Assembly: GCF_900111765.1 (NCBI RefSeq)
Contig: NZ_FOIB01000004.1
Span: 248,001 to 312,000 of the forward strand
Length of the DNA: 64,000 nucleotides
Source: Myxococcus fulvus
GTDB taxonomy: Bacteria; Myxococcota; Myxococcia; Myxococcales; Myxococcaceae
Direction of reading: 5' to 3'
Every line of letters starts with the position of its first letter. Within the stretch, counting starts at the first letter, position 1. The position numbers and the translations under genes were made by a program. Below are positions 43,004 through 51,134 of this stretch, piece after piece. The notes below the pieces were generated by a model. That model was not told the origin of the DNA and made no database searches. It worked only from the letters and a program-made list of their open reading frames with translations.

Positions 43004-43078
43004 CCGGGCACCCGAGCCGAGGAGCGCACAGGTGCCCGGAGAGGGGCCGTCACCCTCGCGCCGTGTCACGCGAGGGTG
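43004..43078 (-). terminator. Two strong hairpins after the Kelch lipoprotein gene
   Basis: CACCCTCGCG (43051-43060) and CGCGAGGGTG (43069-43078) are a perfect 10-bp stem just downstream of the Kelch gene on its strand. CCGGGCACC (43004-43012) and GGTGCCCGG (43031-43039) form a second stem. Together they separate this gene from the HAD gene. Confidence 0.55.
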
Positions 43079-43093
43079 GCGGGGGTGTGTGGG

Positions 43094-45415
43094 TTACGGG
43101 GTGAAGAGGATGGCGGTGTTGAAGACTGTCTCGCCCATCCCGCCGGAGATGAGCACCTTGCCATTCGGAAGCAGGGCACAAGGGGCATAGGCCCGCGGAG
43201 TGGGCATGCTCACGACATAGCGGGTCGTCCCCAGCGTGGGGTCGAACAGCTCAGCGGTCGCGCTGACGCCCTCCGTGCCTCCCGTCTGGAGCAAGCGCCC
43301 AGAAGGGAGCATGACCAGACAGGACCAGGTCCGACCATGAATCCAAGAGCCAGCGGTTCTCATCTGGTTGAGTGCCGGGTCGTACTCCATCAAGGAGGCA
43401 TAGGAGTGAACGAGGACTCTCCCGGAGGGCAACAAGAAGGCCCGCGTCCAGGATGTTCCCGTCAGCCCCGTCGCCAGGCTCCAGGTGTCCGTCGCCACGT
43501 CATAGAACTCGGCTGCCGCGCCACCTCCCGCGACCAAGACCTTTCCCGACGGCAACAGGAGCGCGAAGTGGCCCGAACGATTCGTCGTCGCATTCACGGT
43601 CGCAACAGGCGTCCAGGAATTCGTCTCGGGGTCATAGAGCTCGGGGATGCGGACCCCACCGCTCGAAGGGTGGGTACCACCAATCACCAGCACCTTGCCG
43701 GAGGGCAGCAACGTCGCCGTATGCGACTCCCGGTCGAACGTCATCGGAGACGCGGCTGTCCAGGTGTTCGTCTGCGGGTCATACAAGTCCACGTCGCGCA
43801 TGAGCGAGTTCACGCTCGTGCTCGCAAGCCCTCCTGTCACGAGAACCTTGCCGGAGGGCAGCACGGTCATCGTGTGGTTGATACGAGCCCGGCGCATGGC
43901 GCCTGCCGAAGTCCAACTCCCGGTCTCTGGGGTGTAGAGTTCAGCCGAAGGCATGAAGGTCGCGTTGAAATACCCTCCAGCCACCAGGACCTTGCCAGAC
44001 GGAAGCACGAGGGATTGATGGCGGATGCGCGCCTCGAGCATGCTCCCTGTCGCATCCCATTTCGCGGCGGAGCCACTGCCACAGTTCGTCCCGTTCACCA
44101 CGCTCACGTTGAACGTGTGTGACGCGGAGAAGCCGCGAGCATTCGTGACCGTGGCCGTCACCGTCGGCGCGCTGCCCTGCGCGACACAGGCCGGCGCCGT
44201 CCAGCGCACCTCGCTGGAGGTGAAGCCACTCGTCGCCGTGCCCAGCGTGCCGACGCTCGCCGCCCAGCCGAAGCCGAGCGCCCCGCCATCCCCATCCTCC
44301 GCCAGCACCCGCAGCGTCACCGACTCACCGCCCGCCACCGTGGTCGCGGACTGGTACGCCTGCACGATGCGCGGCGGGATGCTCGGCCCGGTGCCAGGGC
44401 CCACGCAGACTCGCAGCGTGCCCTGGGTCCTTCCACCGTGCGCGTCCGACACCGTCACGTTGAGCGCGCAGTTGCCACACGGGTCACCGGCCGGCACGGC
44501 GCTCGGCGTGAAGGTCGCGGCGGCGGACGTCGCCTGCGTCCACGCACCCGCGCACGTCGTGGACCACTGGTAGCTCAGCGCATCCCCATCCGCGTCCACT
44601 GCGTCCACCGTGACCGTGGTCCCCTGCCCCACCGGCACGGGAGAACGCGTGACAGCGATTCCACGAACCGTGGGCGCCATGTTGAAGGACACCGTCACGT
44701 TCGCGCTGCCCATCCCCGCCCCGCCATCCGTCGACAGCGTCCGCACGTCGATGCGCAGGCTCGTCGCCGCGCCACGCGAGTCCGTCACCGTGAGCGTCAG
44801 CGCGAACTCACCGGCCACCTGCGGCGCGGTCCACGTCGTGGTCGCCGTGCCCGTCGTGGTGAAGGAACCACCCGTCGCGCTCCACGCATACGAAATCGTG
44901 TCCTGGGTGTCCTTGTCATGCGCCGTGGCGCGCAGGACGATGCTCCCACCCGGCATCACCACGCTCGCCGAAGCGATGAGCGAGTCGATGCACGGCACCG
45001 TGTTCTCGAACGGCGTGCCGCTCGAAAGCGACTGGAGCGTGATCGCCACCACCGCCGTCTCGCCCGCGACGATGGTGACGCCCTCCGCCACGCCGCGATA
45101 GCGCAGCGCGCCCTGCGAATCGAACGCCTCCGCCGTGAAGGTCCGCGCGCTGCCCACGGGCACCTGATGGAACGTGCCACGCCACACCCCGGCCTCCTGC
45201 GCCAACACCACTGTCGACGCGGGCACGCCCGTGGCCGTCAGCGTCACCGTGACGCGGGTGACGTCCTCTCCCGCGAGCGCGTCGGACACCGCGCTCATGA
45301 ACTCCACGGAGCCCGTCTGCTCCTGCTCGACCGGGGAGTCACAGCCCCAGACCGCGAACACCATCGCGATGACCCAACACAAACGACTCCAGCGCTGCCT
45401 GGCTTGCATCCTCAT
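43094..45415 (-). CDS. Kelch-repeat lipoprotein with Ig/PKD-like domains
   Basis: A 773-residue surface lipoprotein. The signal peptide ends AVWGC (Cys25). Residues about 30-470 are beta-sandwich, bacterial Ig/PKD-like units, seen as repeated GGSIVLRATAHDKD..., GTTVTVDAVDADGDALSYQWS and GESVTLRVLAEDGDGGALGFGWAAS. The rest is a Kelch propeller with six copies of a unit like LPSGKVLVAGG...ELYDPETGSWT. Such lipoproteins in myxobacteria are secreted or surface-bound with unknown ligands. AGGA before ATG 45415 supports the start; longer frames run into the repeat region upstream. Confidence 0.8.
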   Translation of the reverse strand: MRMQARQRWSRLCWVIAMVFAVWGCDSPVEQEQTGSVEFMSAVSDALAGEDVTRVTVTLTATGVPASTVVLAQEAGVWRGTFHQVPVGSARTFTAEAFDSQGALRYRGVAEGVTIVAGETAVVAITLQSLSSGTPFENTVPCIDSLIASASVVMPGGSIVLRATAHDKDTQDTISYAWSATGGSFTTTGTATTTWTAPQVAGEFALTLTVTDSRGAATSLRIDVRTLSTDGGAGMGSANVTVSFNMAPTVRGIAVTRSPVPVGQGTTVTVDAVDADGDALSYQWSTTCAGAWTQATSAAATFTPSAVPAGDPCGNCALNVTVSDAHGGRTQGTLRVCVGPGTGPSIPPRIVQAYQSATTVAGGESVTLRVLAEDGDGGALGFGWAASVGTLGTATSGFTSSEVRWTAPACVAQGSAPTVTATVTNARGFSASHTFNVSVVNGTNCGSGSAAKWDATGSMLEARIRHQSLVLPSGKVLVAGGYFNATFMPSAELYTPETGSWTSAGAMRRARINHTMTVLPSGKVLVTGGLASTSVNSLMRDVDLYDPQTNTWTAASPMTFDRESHTATLLPSGKVLVIGGTHPSSGGVRIPELYDPETNSWTPVATVNATTNRSGHFALLLPSGKVLVAGGGAAAEFYDVATDTWSLATGLTGTSWTRAFLLPSGRVLVHSYASLMEYDPALNQMRTAGSWIHGRTWSCLVMLPSGRLLQTGGTEGVSATAELFDPTLGTTRYVVSMPTPRAYAPCALLPNGKVLISGGMGETVFNTAILFTP

Positions 45416-45732
45416 TCGGGCGTTCCTTTCCAGCACGAGCAGGAAACGGCCTCGCCCTCCGACGAAGGAGGTGGATGCAAGGTGAGCGAAGGGGCGCGGG
45501 CCGTGGGGAAACACTCGCACGCGCCTTGAGGGAACCAGCGCGTGCGAGCCCACGAAGTAGACCACTCCCTCGCGCCCGGGAAACACCCTCACTTCAAACA
45601 AACAATGGATGTCAGCCCAGACCCTTGCGTGACAAGTCTGGACCCATGGGAGCGGACTGCCTCGCCCTGGAGTCGCCCTGACCCGAACGAGTGGCCAGCA
45701 CGCATCTCCGTGCCGCACTCACTGAGAATCCC
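45416..45732. other. 317-bp gap with composite repeat, copy 1, and Kelch gene promoter region
   Basis: The gap contains an 11-bp perfect hairpin (45514-45524 with 45538-45548, loop 13 nt) and the 19-mer AAACAAACAATGGATGTCA (45596-45614), which recurs exactly at 51951-51969. The promoter of the Kelch gene must lie here. No gene was seen. Confidence 0.6.
45514..45640 (+). repeat. Hairpin plus 19-mer intergenic repeat, copy 1
   Basis: The stem is CTCGCACGCGC / GCGCGTGCGAG and its loop carries GGGAACC. The 19-mer follows 47 bases after the stem. The next 25 bases are also similar between copies: both read GTCA-CCC-G-CCCT then CGTGACA. Confidence 0.65.
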
Positions 45733-46932
45733 TCACCTCACAGGACGCTCGGCGGTCACCTTCCACAACTGCCCCGAGTCACTGCAGGCTGTCTTGGCGA
45801 GCATGGCGGTGGTGTTCGTCTTGCTGTCATTGACGATGCCCAGGGACATCGCGTCACCCTGTGCCTGGGTGGTCAGCCGGAAGATGCCGTTCGGCTCCGG
45901 AATCAGCTTCCATCGCTGCTCCGGGACAGCCGCCGATTTGACGAGGAGGGGGCGATTGTCGGCGGTGTTGGCCAGGGACAGGGTGGTCCCACGCCACTGG
46001 GTCGTCAGACGGTAGTAGCCGTTGGCCTCGGGCGTCAGCTTCCACTTCTGCCCCGTGTACTCGCCCGTCCTGGCGAGCACGGGCACGTTGTCGGCCTTGC
46101 CGTCCCCGAGGATGTCCAGCGACATGCCCTCGCCCTGCCACAGGGTCGTCAACCGGTAGTAGCAGCGGGCATCGAAGGTGGCGGACGCCGGCGGCGGGGT
46201 GGGTGTCGCAGGTGTCGTGGTCGTGGGCATCTGCCACATCCGCTCGAGCAGCGCGAGCATGCCCGGGTCGTGATTGCCCAGCTCTTCGCGTGTGAAGGGA
46301 TAGAAGTCGTTGCGGCCGAAGAATGCCTCCGAGGTCTCCGCGAAATACTCCCACACGTCGGAGATGGCATAGGCAGGCTCGAACGAGATGGGCCGATCGA
46401 GCCCTCGCCGGCGCTCCACACAGTCGTAGTTCCTGTTCGCCACCGCGCGCAGATAGGCAGACTGGATGTCGGCGTGCTGGTGGAGCACCTGGTCGAAATA
46501 GGCGTGGGCGAGCTCGTAGAGCACGAAGAGCGGCATGCGCTTGGTTTCCGTCTCGAAGATGAGGACGTTCGAGAACTCGATGCCCTTCAACATCGCCATG
46601 TTGCGGCCCGGCTGCCCCAGCCAGACATCGCCAGCATGGTACCGACCCGCATCCTCCGCGTCGGGATAGGGCGGTGACAGCCACAGCACCACCTTGCGGA
46701 GCTGAGCCACCGGGCCCGCGGGAACGATGCGCACGACCTCCTTGAGCTGCGCCCCCAGGAGCACCAGCGCCTTGTCCGTCAGGGGCTTGTTCGCCGCTGC
46801 CAGAAGACGGTCATCGATGCGCACCGTCCACCCTTCGAGGGTCCGCGTCTGGTAGGTGGGACCAGGGCTGGCCGCGGAGGCGACGCACGCGAATGCCAGG
46901 GCGACCAGGAGGAGCCATCTTGGAGAGCGCAT
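45733..46932 (-). CDS. Secreted pseudo-metallopeptidase with C-terminal ricin-type lectin domain
   Basis: A 399-residue exported protein with signal peptide MRSPRWLLLVALAFACVASA. Residues 30-235 match a secreted zincin family whose helix is normally HELAH; here it is FVLYELAHAYFD with Tyr139 in place of the first His. The later WEYFAETSEAFFGRNDFYPFT, which normally gives the third ligand (Glu199 region), is intact. A Thr/Pro linker (235-248) leads to three ricin-type repeats with QKWKL, QRWKL and QLWKV. The protein may have lost activity while keeping sugar binding. That is inference from one residue. Confidence 0.7.
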   Translation of the reverse strand: MRSPRWLLLVALAFACVASAASPGPTYQTRTLEGWTVRIDDRLLAAANKPLTDKALVLLGAQLKEVVRIVPAGPVAQLRKVVLWLSPPYPDAEDAGRYHAGDVWLGQPGRNMAMLKGIEFSNVLIFETETKRMPLFVLYELAHAYFDQVLHQHADIQSAYLRAVANRNYDCVERRRGLDRPISFEPAYAISDVWEYFAETSEAFFGRNDFYPFTREELGNHDPGMLALLERMWQMPTTTTPATPTPPPASATFDARCYYRLTTLWQGEGMSLDILGDGKADNVPVLARTGEYTGQKWKLTPEANGYYRLTTQWRGTTLSLANTADNRPLLVKSAAVPEQRWKLIPEPNGIFRLTTQAQGDAMSLGIVNDSKTNTTAMLAKTACSDSGQLWKVTAERPVR

Positions 46933-47019
46933 GTCTCATCATATGCCAGGCGTGGCGGGTCATCCCAACCCACCACGCTGGCGATGGAGGCATGTCAAAC
47001 CCCGCCCTTTCAGGCAGCT

Positions 47020-47307
47020 TCAGGGACACTCGCAGGCGGGTCTGCACGCGTAGTCGCGATAGCAGGTGTCACCGCCACATGCGGCGGTGCAGTCAGCCAA
47101 CGTGACGAAGTTCCGGTCAACGGAAAGGCACCTCCATACCCGCGGGCAGATGGCCATCTGCGTGACTTCACCCTCGGGGCGCTGCTCATCAACGGCGGAG
47201 GACTCGGCCGGGGGAGCCTGCTCGGGTTCGGATGCGTTGCCGCCACAACCCACCATGGAGAGGGTGAGGCCGACGACGACAGCGAGCAGCGGAGAAATGA
47301 TTCGCAT
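47020..47307 (-). CDS. Small Cys-rich lipoprotein
   Basis: A 95-residue lipoprotein with lipobox LSMVGC (Cys21), an acidic linker, and a compact C-terminal knot of ten cysteines or so (CPRVWRCLSVDRNFVTLADCTAACGGDTCYRDYACRPACECP). ATG 47307 has AGGAG eight bases upstream. Such small disulfide-rich lipoproteins are common in myxobacteria and have no defined role. An 18-bp hairpin lies just upstream. Confidence 0.65.
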   Translation of the reverse strand: MRIISPLLAVVVGLTLSMVGCGGNASEPEQAPPAESSAVDEQRPEGEVTQMAICPRVWRCLSVDRNFVTLADCTAACGGDTCYRDYACRPACECP

Positions 47308-47327
47308 GGGTCGAACTCCTGGGTTGC

Positions 47328-47369
47328 ACGAGGACGTGCCAGCGGGAAGCTCCGCTGGCACGTCCTCGT
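47328..47369 (-). terminator. 18-bp perfect hairpin after the M23 peptidase gene
   Basis: Arms 47328-47345 and 47352-47369 pair perfectly (ACGAGGACGTGCCAGCGG with its complement) with loop GAAGCT. It lies between the peptidase gene and the small lipoprotein gene on the same strand, 21 bases above the lipoprotein start, so it could also act in the lipoprotein leader. Confidence 0.65.
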
Positions 47370-47456
47370 CATCCCATCACTTCCTGACGACCCAATCCCT
47401 CATGTCCCCAGGGTGGTGTCCCTTTGCCAACAGGCGTCCTTCCGTCCACATCGCCA

Positions 47457-48098
47457 CTACTGACAGGCGATGCCCGGCAGGCCCCGGTACGCGCCCTGCG
47501 AGGTCCACCGCGTGTATGGCGTACCGCAGGAACCCGCATACGGGTCATCCGTGCCGTAGCCCGGCACCCAGTATTCGAAGTGCAGGTGCGGCCCCGTGGA
47601 GGCTCCCGACGAGCCGACTCGCGCAATCCAGTAGGCGCAGTCGAGCGACGTGCCCCGGGCGAACTGCTGCGTATAGGCCTTCAGGTGCCAGTACCAGGTC
47701 TGGGTGTTATCCGGGTGCCGCATGATGATGTAGTTGGCCGTGTAGAGGCCGCAGGCGGCGTAGGGATTGGACTGGTTCCAGTAGTTGCACCGGTCGTAAT
47801 ACCCATCCACGTTGGACTCGATGTAGCCCCGCGCGGCGTTCATCGCCCACACGCCGTAGTCCATCTTGCTGAACCCGCCGACCAGCGCGTAGTCCGTGCC
47901 CGTGTGACCGCTGTAGCGCACACCTCCGCAGGCGTAGTCCCGACCGCCGTAGTCCTTGTACGCGCTCACGGTACAGCCGCCGTTGCCACACTGGTCCGCG
48001 AGCTGGGACGCGGGGAAACGGAACATCGTCTGCGCGGAGGCCAGGGCAGGAAGAAGCCACAGCGCCAGCGTGAGCTGCTGTCGAATCGTGTGACTCAT
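47457..48098 (-). CDS. Secreted M23/LytM-family metallopeptidase
   Basis: A 213-residue exported protein with signal peptide MSHTIRQQLTLALWLLPALASAQ. The M23 zinc site is complete: His65 and Asp69 (SGHTGTDYA), His138 (WYWHLK), and His171 and His173 (GPHLHFEY). Six or more cysteines suggest disulfides. M23 enzymes cut peptide cross-links in peptidoglycan, as bacteriocidal or cell-wall remodelling enzymes; the prey or self target is unknown. The start overlaps the stop of the beta-propeller gene upstream (ATGA), indicating coupled production. Confidence 0.85.
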   Translation of the reverse strand: MSHTIRQQLTLALWLLPALASAQTMFRFPASQLADQCGNGGCTVSAYKDYGGRDYACGGVRYSGHTGTDYALVGGFSKMDYGVWAMNAARGYIESNVDGYYDRCNYWNQSNPYAACGLYTANYIIMRHPDNTQTWYWHLKAYTQQFARGTSLDCAYWIARVGSSGASTGPHLHFEYWVPGYGTDDPYAGSCGTPYTRWTSQGAYRGLPGIACQ

Positions 48099-48961
48099 TT
48101 CTCACCGCCCAGGTCCGCGGAGGCCTCGCCCGTCCGCACGTTCAGCTTCCAGAACTCGCCGCCGCCCGCGTTGTAGCGGAGCACGTCATCGCTCAACCAC
48201 GCCATGTGGTGGCTGGAGACGGGTGGTGGCACGAAGCCCTTGGGCGGACCGCCGTACAGCATCGTGCTGTCCATCCCGAGGTTCGTGAGCTGCCTGGGCG
48301 CCGCGCCGTCCACGTCCGTCACGTAGAACGAAGCGACGGTGGTGCGGCCGGAGACGAAGACCACGGTCCGTCCATCCGGAGAGATGCTGGGCGTCGCGTC
48401 CACGCCGGGACCATCCGCCAGCACCTTCACGCGGCCCTTCATGTCGATGAGGCCCACGGAGGTCTCGTGCTTGGGCCCACGGGACATCGCCAGCGTGGCC
48501 ACCAGGGCGTCGCCCTTCGCCGTGGGAAACAGGTCTCCGCCCACGCCTTGCGCCAGCAGGCGCTCGCGACCGTTGGCGTCACGCAGGTGCAGATTGCCCT
48601 CGCCATCCAGCAGCGCCACCTCGGGGCCTACCGTGCGGGCCTCGCGGTACTTGAACTCACGGTCCACCACGCGCACCGCGCCCGTGGCCTCGTCATACTG
48701 GACGATGGCCAGCAGCGGCAGCTCGTCCGTGCCCAGGGCGTCCGCGGGAATCTCCGCGACGACGCCGGCAAGCATTCCCTTGCCCTGCCCGAAGAGGTGG
48801 ACGAACCGGGCCTTGGGGCCGAACTCCTTCGCGACGGCGGGGACGAGGTGCTCACGCGCCTTCGTCACACGGCGCAGGTCCGTCGGATTCATGCGGTCCG
48901 CCGCGGCGGCGCTGGTCGCAGCCAGCGTCAGCACGGTGAGTGCCAGGAATTGTCTTCTCAT
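48095..48961 (-). CDS. Secreted TolB-like beta-propeller protein
   Basis: A 288-residue exported protein with signal peptide ending AAAADRM. The mature part has propeller-like strands, with the TolB/PD40-type phrase PSISPDGRTVVFVSGRTTVASFYVTDVDGAAPRQLTNLG. These occur in periplasmic or surface proteins that bind partners. It is co-encoded with the M23 peptidase through a four-base overlap, which hints at a partner or regulator of that peptidase. A structured leader precedes the ATG. Confidence 0.65.
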   Translation of the reverse strand: MRRQFLALTVLTLAATSAAAADRMNPTDLRRVTKAREHLVPAVAKEFGPKARFVHLFGQGKGMLAGVVAEIPADALGTDELPLLAIVQYDEATGAVRVVDREFKYREARTVGPEVALLDGEGNLHLRDANGRERLLAQGVGGDLFPTAKGDALVATLAMSRGPKHETSVGLIDMKGRVKVLADGPGVDATPSISPDGRTVVFVSGRTTVASFYVTDVDGAAPRQLTNLGMDSTMLYGGPPKGFVPPPVSSHHMAWLSDDVLRYNAGGGEFWKLNVRTGEASADLGGEK

Positions 48962-48981
48962 GTCGCTCCAGGGGTAAGGGG

Positions 48982-49014
48982 AAACCCATTCGGTGATGTG
49001 TGACGAATGGGTTT
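48982..49014 (-). promoter_or_regulatory. Leader hairpin before the beta-propeller gene
   Basis: AAACCCATTCG (48982-48992) and CGAATGGGTTT (49004-49014) form an 11-bp stem in the 5' leader, 21 bases above the ATG. On the transcribed strand the stem is followed by TTTCCCCTT, so it might act as an attenuator. Confidence 0.45.
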
Positions 49015-49148
49015 TCTCGCCGCTCAGGAACGAGTTGCCTGGAAACCAATAATTACTTGCGCACGCAAAATTGAAGACTGCGTGTATTCACGACCGCAGA
49101 AGAAAATGGGAGGCCGGCTGAAGATGGCGGGATTCTGTCCATTTGTCG

Positions 49149-50135
49149 TCACGCACCGTGAGGCACGAGGGCGGCTTGGATGAGCACCTGGGCTCGCTCT
49201 CGAATCCGCGACGAGAGGAGCTCCTCCGCGGAGGCATCGAGCGAGCGATAGGCGAGCGGGAACGCCAGCTCCAGGTCCACGCGCACGTCGAGGACCACTT
49301 CGTCGAGCAGGGCGTCGACGTGGTCACGTCCACATTTGGAGATGGCGCTGGCGATTCGCGCGGGATTGACCAATCGCGCGGACCAGTCCACGAGCGTCTC
49401 TACCGAGAGGGACTGATGCGCACTCCATGCCTCGCTCTCGTCGAAGCGGCCCTCGCTGAACTCGTCGATCTTCCGTTTGACGGAGGCGCGGGCACTCGGG
49501 GAGGCGCGCAGCTCGCTCTTGATGACCAGCCCCTCCGCCACGTTGTCGGCGAGCGTGGGCAACCCCAACAAGCCGGGGACCCGCGTCGGAAACCGCGTGG
49601 GGACGCTGTCCATGTCGCCACGAGTTCCCCTGCGAAGCACGGGAGGCGTCATGAGCCCCGCCTCCCTCGCCGCGCCCTCCAGCTCCGGGTGGGCCAGCAA
49701 GATGCCCTCGTCTTCGTCATCCCGCGCGAGCAGGACGTCGAACGGGAACCAGCGCAGGTCCGGCGCATACCAGATGCCCGTCTGCACGGCGGACAGACCC
49801 GGCACGGGCGGCACCTCGGGATGAGGATAGCGCCCGCCGAAGAGCTCTCCGTAGAAGTACACCGTGCTGGTGGTCGCTCCCAGCGCATGAGCCATTCGCT
49901 CGGCGGCGTGGCCCAGTTGCGCTCGCACGAGCTGCCAGCCGAAGAAGGACTCCTCCTCGGTCAGCCACGCCTTGCGTTTGCCGAACCACGCCTGTCCCGC
50001 GCGCACGGCGATGACCAACTGCGCGCCATGAACCTTCTCCAGTGCGATCCACGGACCACCGGGACTGGGGACAGACTTCGGCTCGCCCGCCGCGGGCATC
50101 TTCGCGTAGGTCCGGAAGGGAGGTGGCTGTGCCAT
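49149..50135 (-). CDS. Rnl2-like RNA ligase
   Basis: A 328-residue nucleotidyltransferase with the five RNA-ligase motifs: motif I EKVHGAQ (Lys34 takes AMP), KRK with Arg54, motif III YGELFGG (Glu97), motif IIIa WFPFDVLL, motif IV EGLVIKS (Glu201, Lys206) and motif V VKRKIDEF (Lys220-222). The C-terminal domain (about 230-328) is helical, as in T4 Rnl2. These ligases seal 3'-OH/5'-phosphate RNA nicks with ATP. No kinase, phosphatase or ribonuclease partner gene is adjacent. ATG 50135 gives the usual short lead to motif I. It is divergent from a frameshifted toxin-like gene. Confidence 0.85.
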   Translation of the reverse strand: MAQPPPFRTYAKMPAAGEPKSVPSPGGPWIALEKVHGAQLVIAVRAGQAWFGKRKAWLTEEESFFGWQLVRAQLGHAAERMAHALGATTSTVYFYGELFGGRYPHPEVPPVPGLSAVQTGIWYAPDLRWFPFDVLLARDDEDEGILLAHPELEGAAREAGLMTPPVLRRGTRGDMDSVPTRFPTRVPGLLGLPTLADNVAEGLVIKSELRASPSARASVKRKIDEFSEGRFDESEAWSAHQSLSVETLVDWSARLVNPARIASAISKCGRDHVDALLDEVVLDVRVDLELAFPLAYRSLDASAEELLSSRIRERAQVLIQAALVPHGA

Positions 50136-50247
50136 GCCTGGAAGAATGCCTGAAGTGGCGGTGACGCGCTGTCCCCACCCGGACGCGACGGTCCTGACAG
50201 GCCCTCCTTGACCCACGACATCCCGGCCTGATTGAACGGATGTGACC

Positions 50248-51134
50248 ATGCGACTTCGCGCCTGCGCCGCACTTCTGCTGCTTCTCTCGGCCTGCGCGAC
50301 GACGGAGCCGAGCCCGATGAGGCCAGCAACTCGGAACCCCAGGGTCGCCAACCTCCAGAGAGCGGCGACGCTGCCGTGGGCGGATGGTGGCCGATGCGTG
50401 GTGCGGGAGGCATCCAACGAATGGGCCTTGCTGGTGGAGCGGTGCTTTCATGCGCTCGACCATGACCGGCTCGAGTTTCGCGATGTCACGGGACGATGCT
50501 CTGTCGCCTCCGCGGGGGCTGCCGCCCTTGGATTGGGCATCTGCGTTCTGATAGCGCCCGAGGTCATCGTTGGGGCCGTGGTGGTCGCTGGCGCAGTCGT
50601 CGTGGCTGCCGCCATTCAAGAGGAATTGGATGCGTATCGGCGAGCGTCCCGTGAGCGCGCGAAGCCGGAAGTCCGCACGCAGCCCATCCAGGAGCTTGCG
50701 GCAAAACGAAAGCCCGAGCCATCCGGACAGGACTGGTTTCCTCCAGGGCCGACGGAGCCGCTAGAGGGTGACCGCAGCTCGGACTGCAAGCCCATCCTAG
50801 TGCCGCATGCCGGCAACGATGGACCGCACAACAAGTGCGCCGATGAGTTTCCGCCCAACCGTTATCCCGGCATGGACGTCATCGTGGGCGGTGTGCGCTT
50901 CAAGTCGGCGCGCGAGTGCTGTGGGAAATCAAGACCCATCGATTCGACACGTATTCCGACTTCATCCGAAGGCAGGAGCTTGCGAGGGAATCTGAGCAGA
51001 TCAAAAGGGAGCAAGGAGCCGCGGAGAAATGTGGCTATGACTTCGTCATTGGAGTGAGCACCCCCGCGCATAAAGACGCGCTGCTGCAACAGGACCAAAC
51101 CCTCACTATCGTCGTCACGGGATGCCCACGATGA
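50248..51134 (+). pseudogene. SitA/DUF6310-like lipoprotein toxin, frameshifted
   Basis: The gene begins with a lipoprotein signal peptide (ALLLLLSAC, Cys16), a hydrophobic GAVVVAGAVVVAAA segment and the linker EELAAKRKPEPSG-type region, and runs in frame to about 50912 (GVRFKSARE). From 50916 the expected continuation LWEIKTHRFDTYSDFIRRQEL...CGYDFVIGVSTPAHKDALLQQD is in another frame and ends at the TGA at 51132. Reading GAGTG as GAGGTG would restore one frame, so a single G appears lost near 50914-50917. The family's C-terminal domain (LWE(V/I)KT, then CG(Y/F)(D/T)F.(V)GV..(A)AHK) is known from myxobacterial lipoproteins encoded beside DUF5953. A sequencing error could give the same picture. 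Confidence 0.75.

Noticed and set aside
45606..45700. A small plus-strand protein starting ATGGATGTCAGCCC
   Set aside because: The same start recurs in the second repeat copy, but the codons after it diverge at all positions, so the shared sequence looks non-coding.
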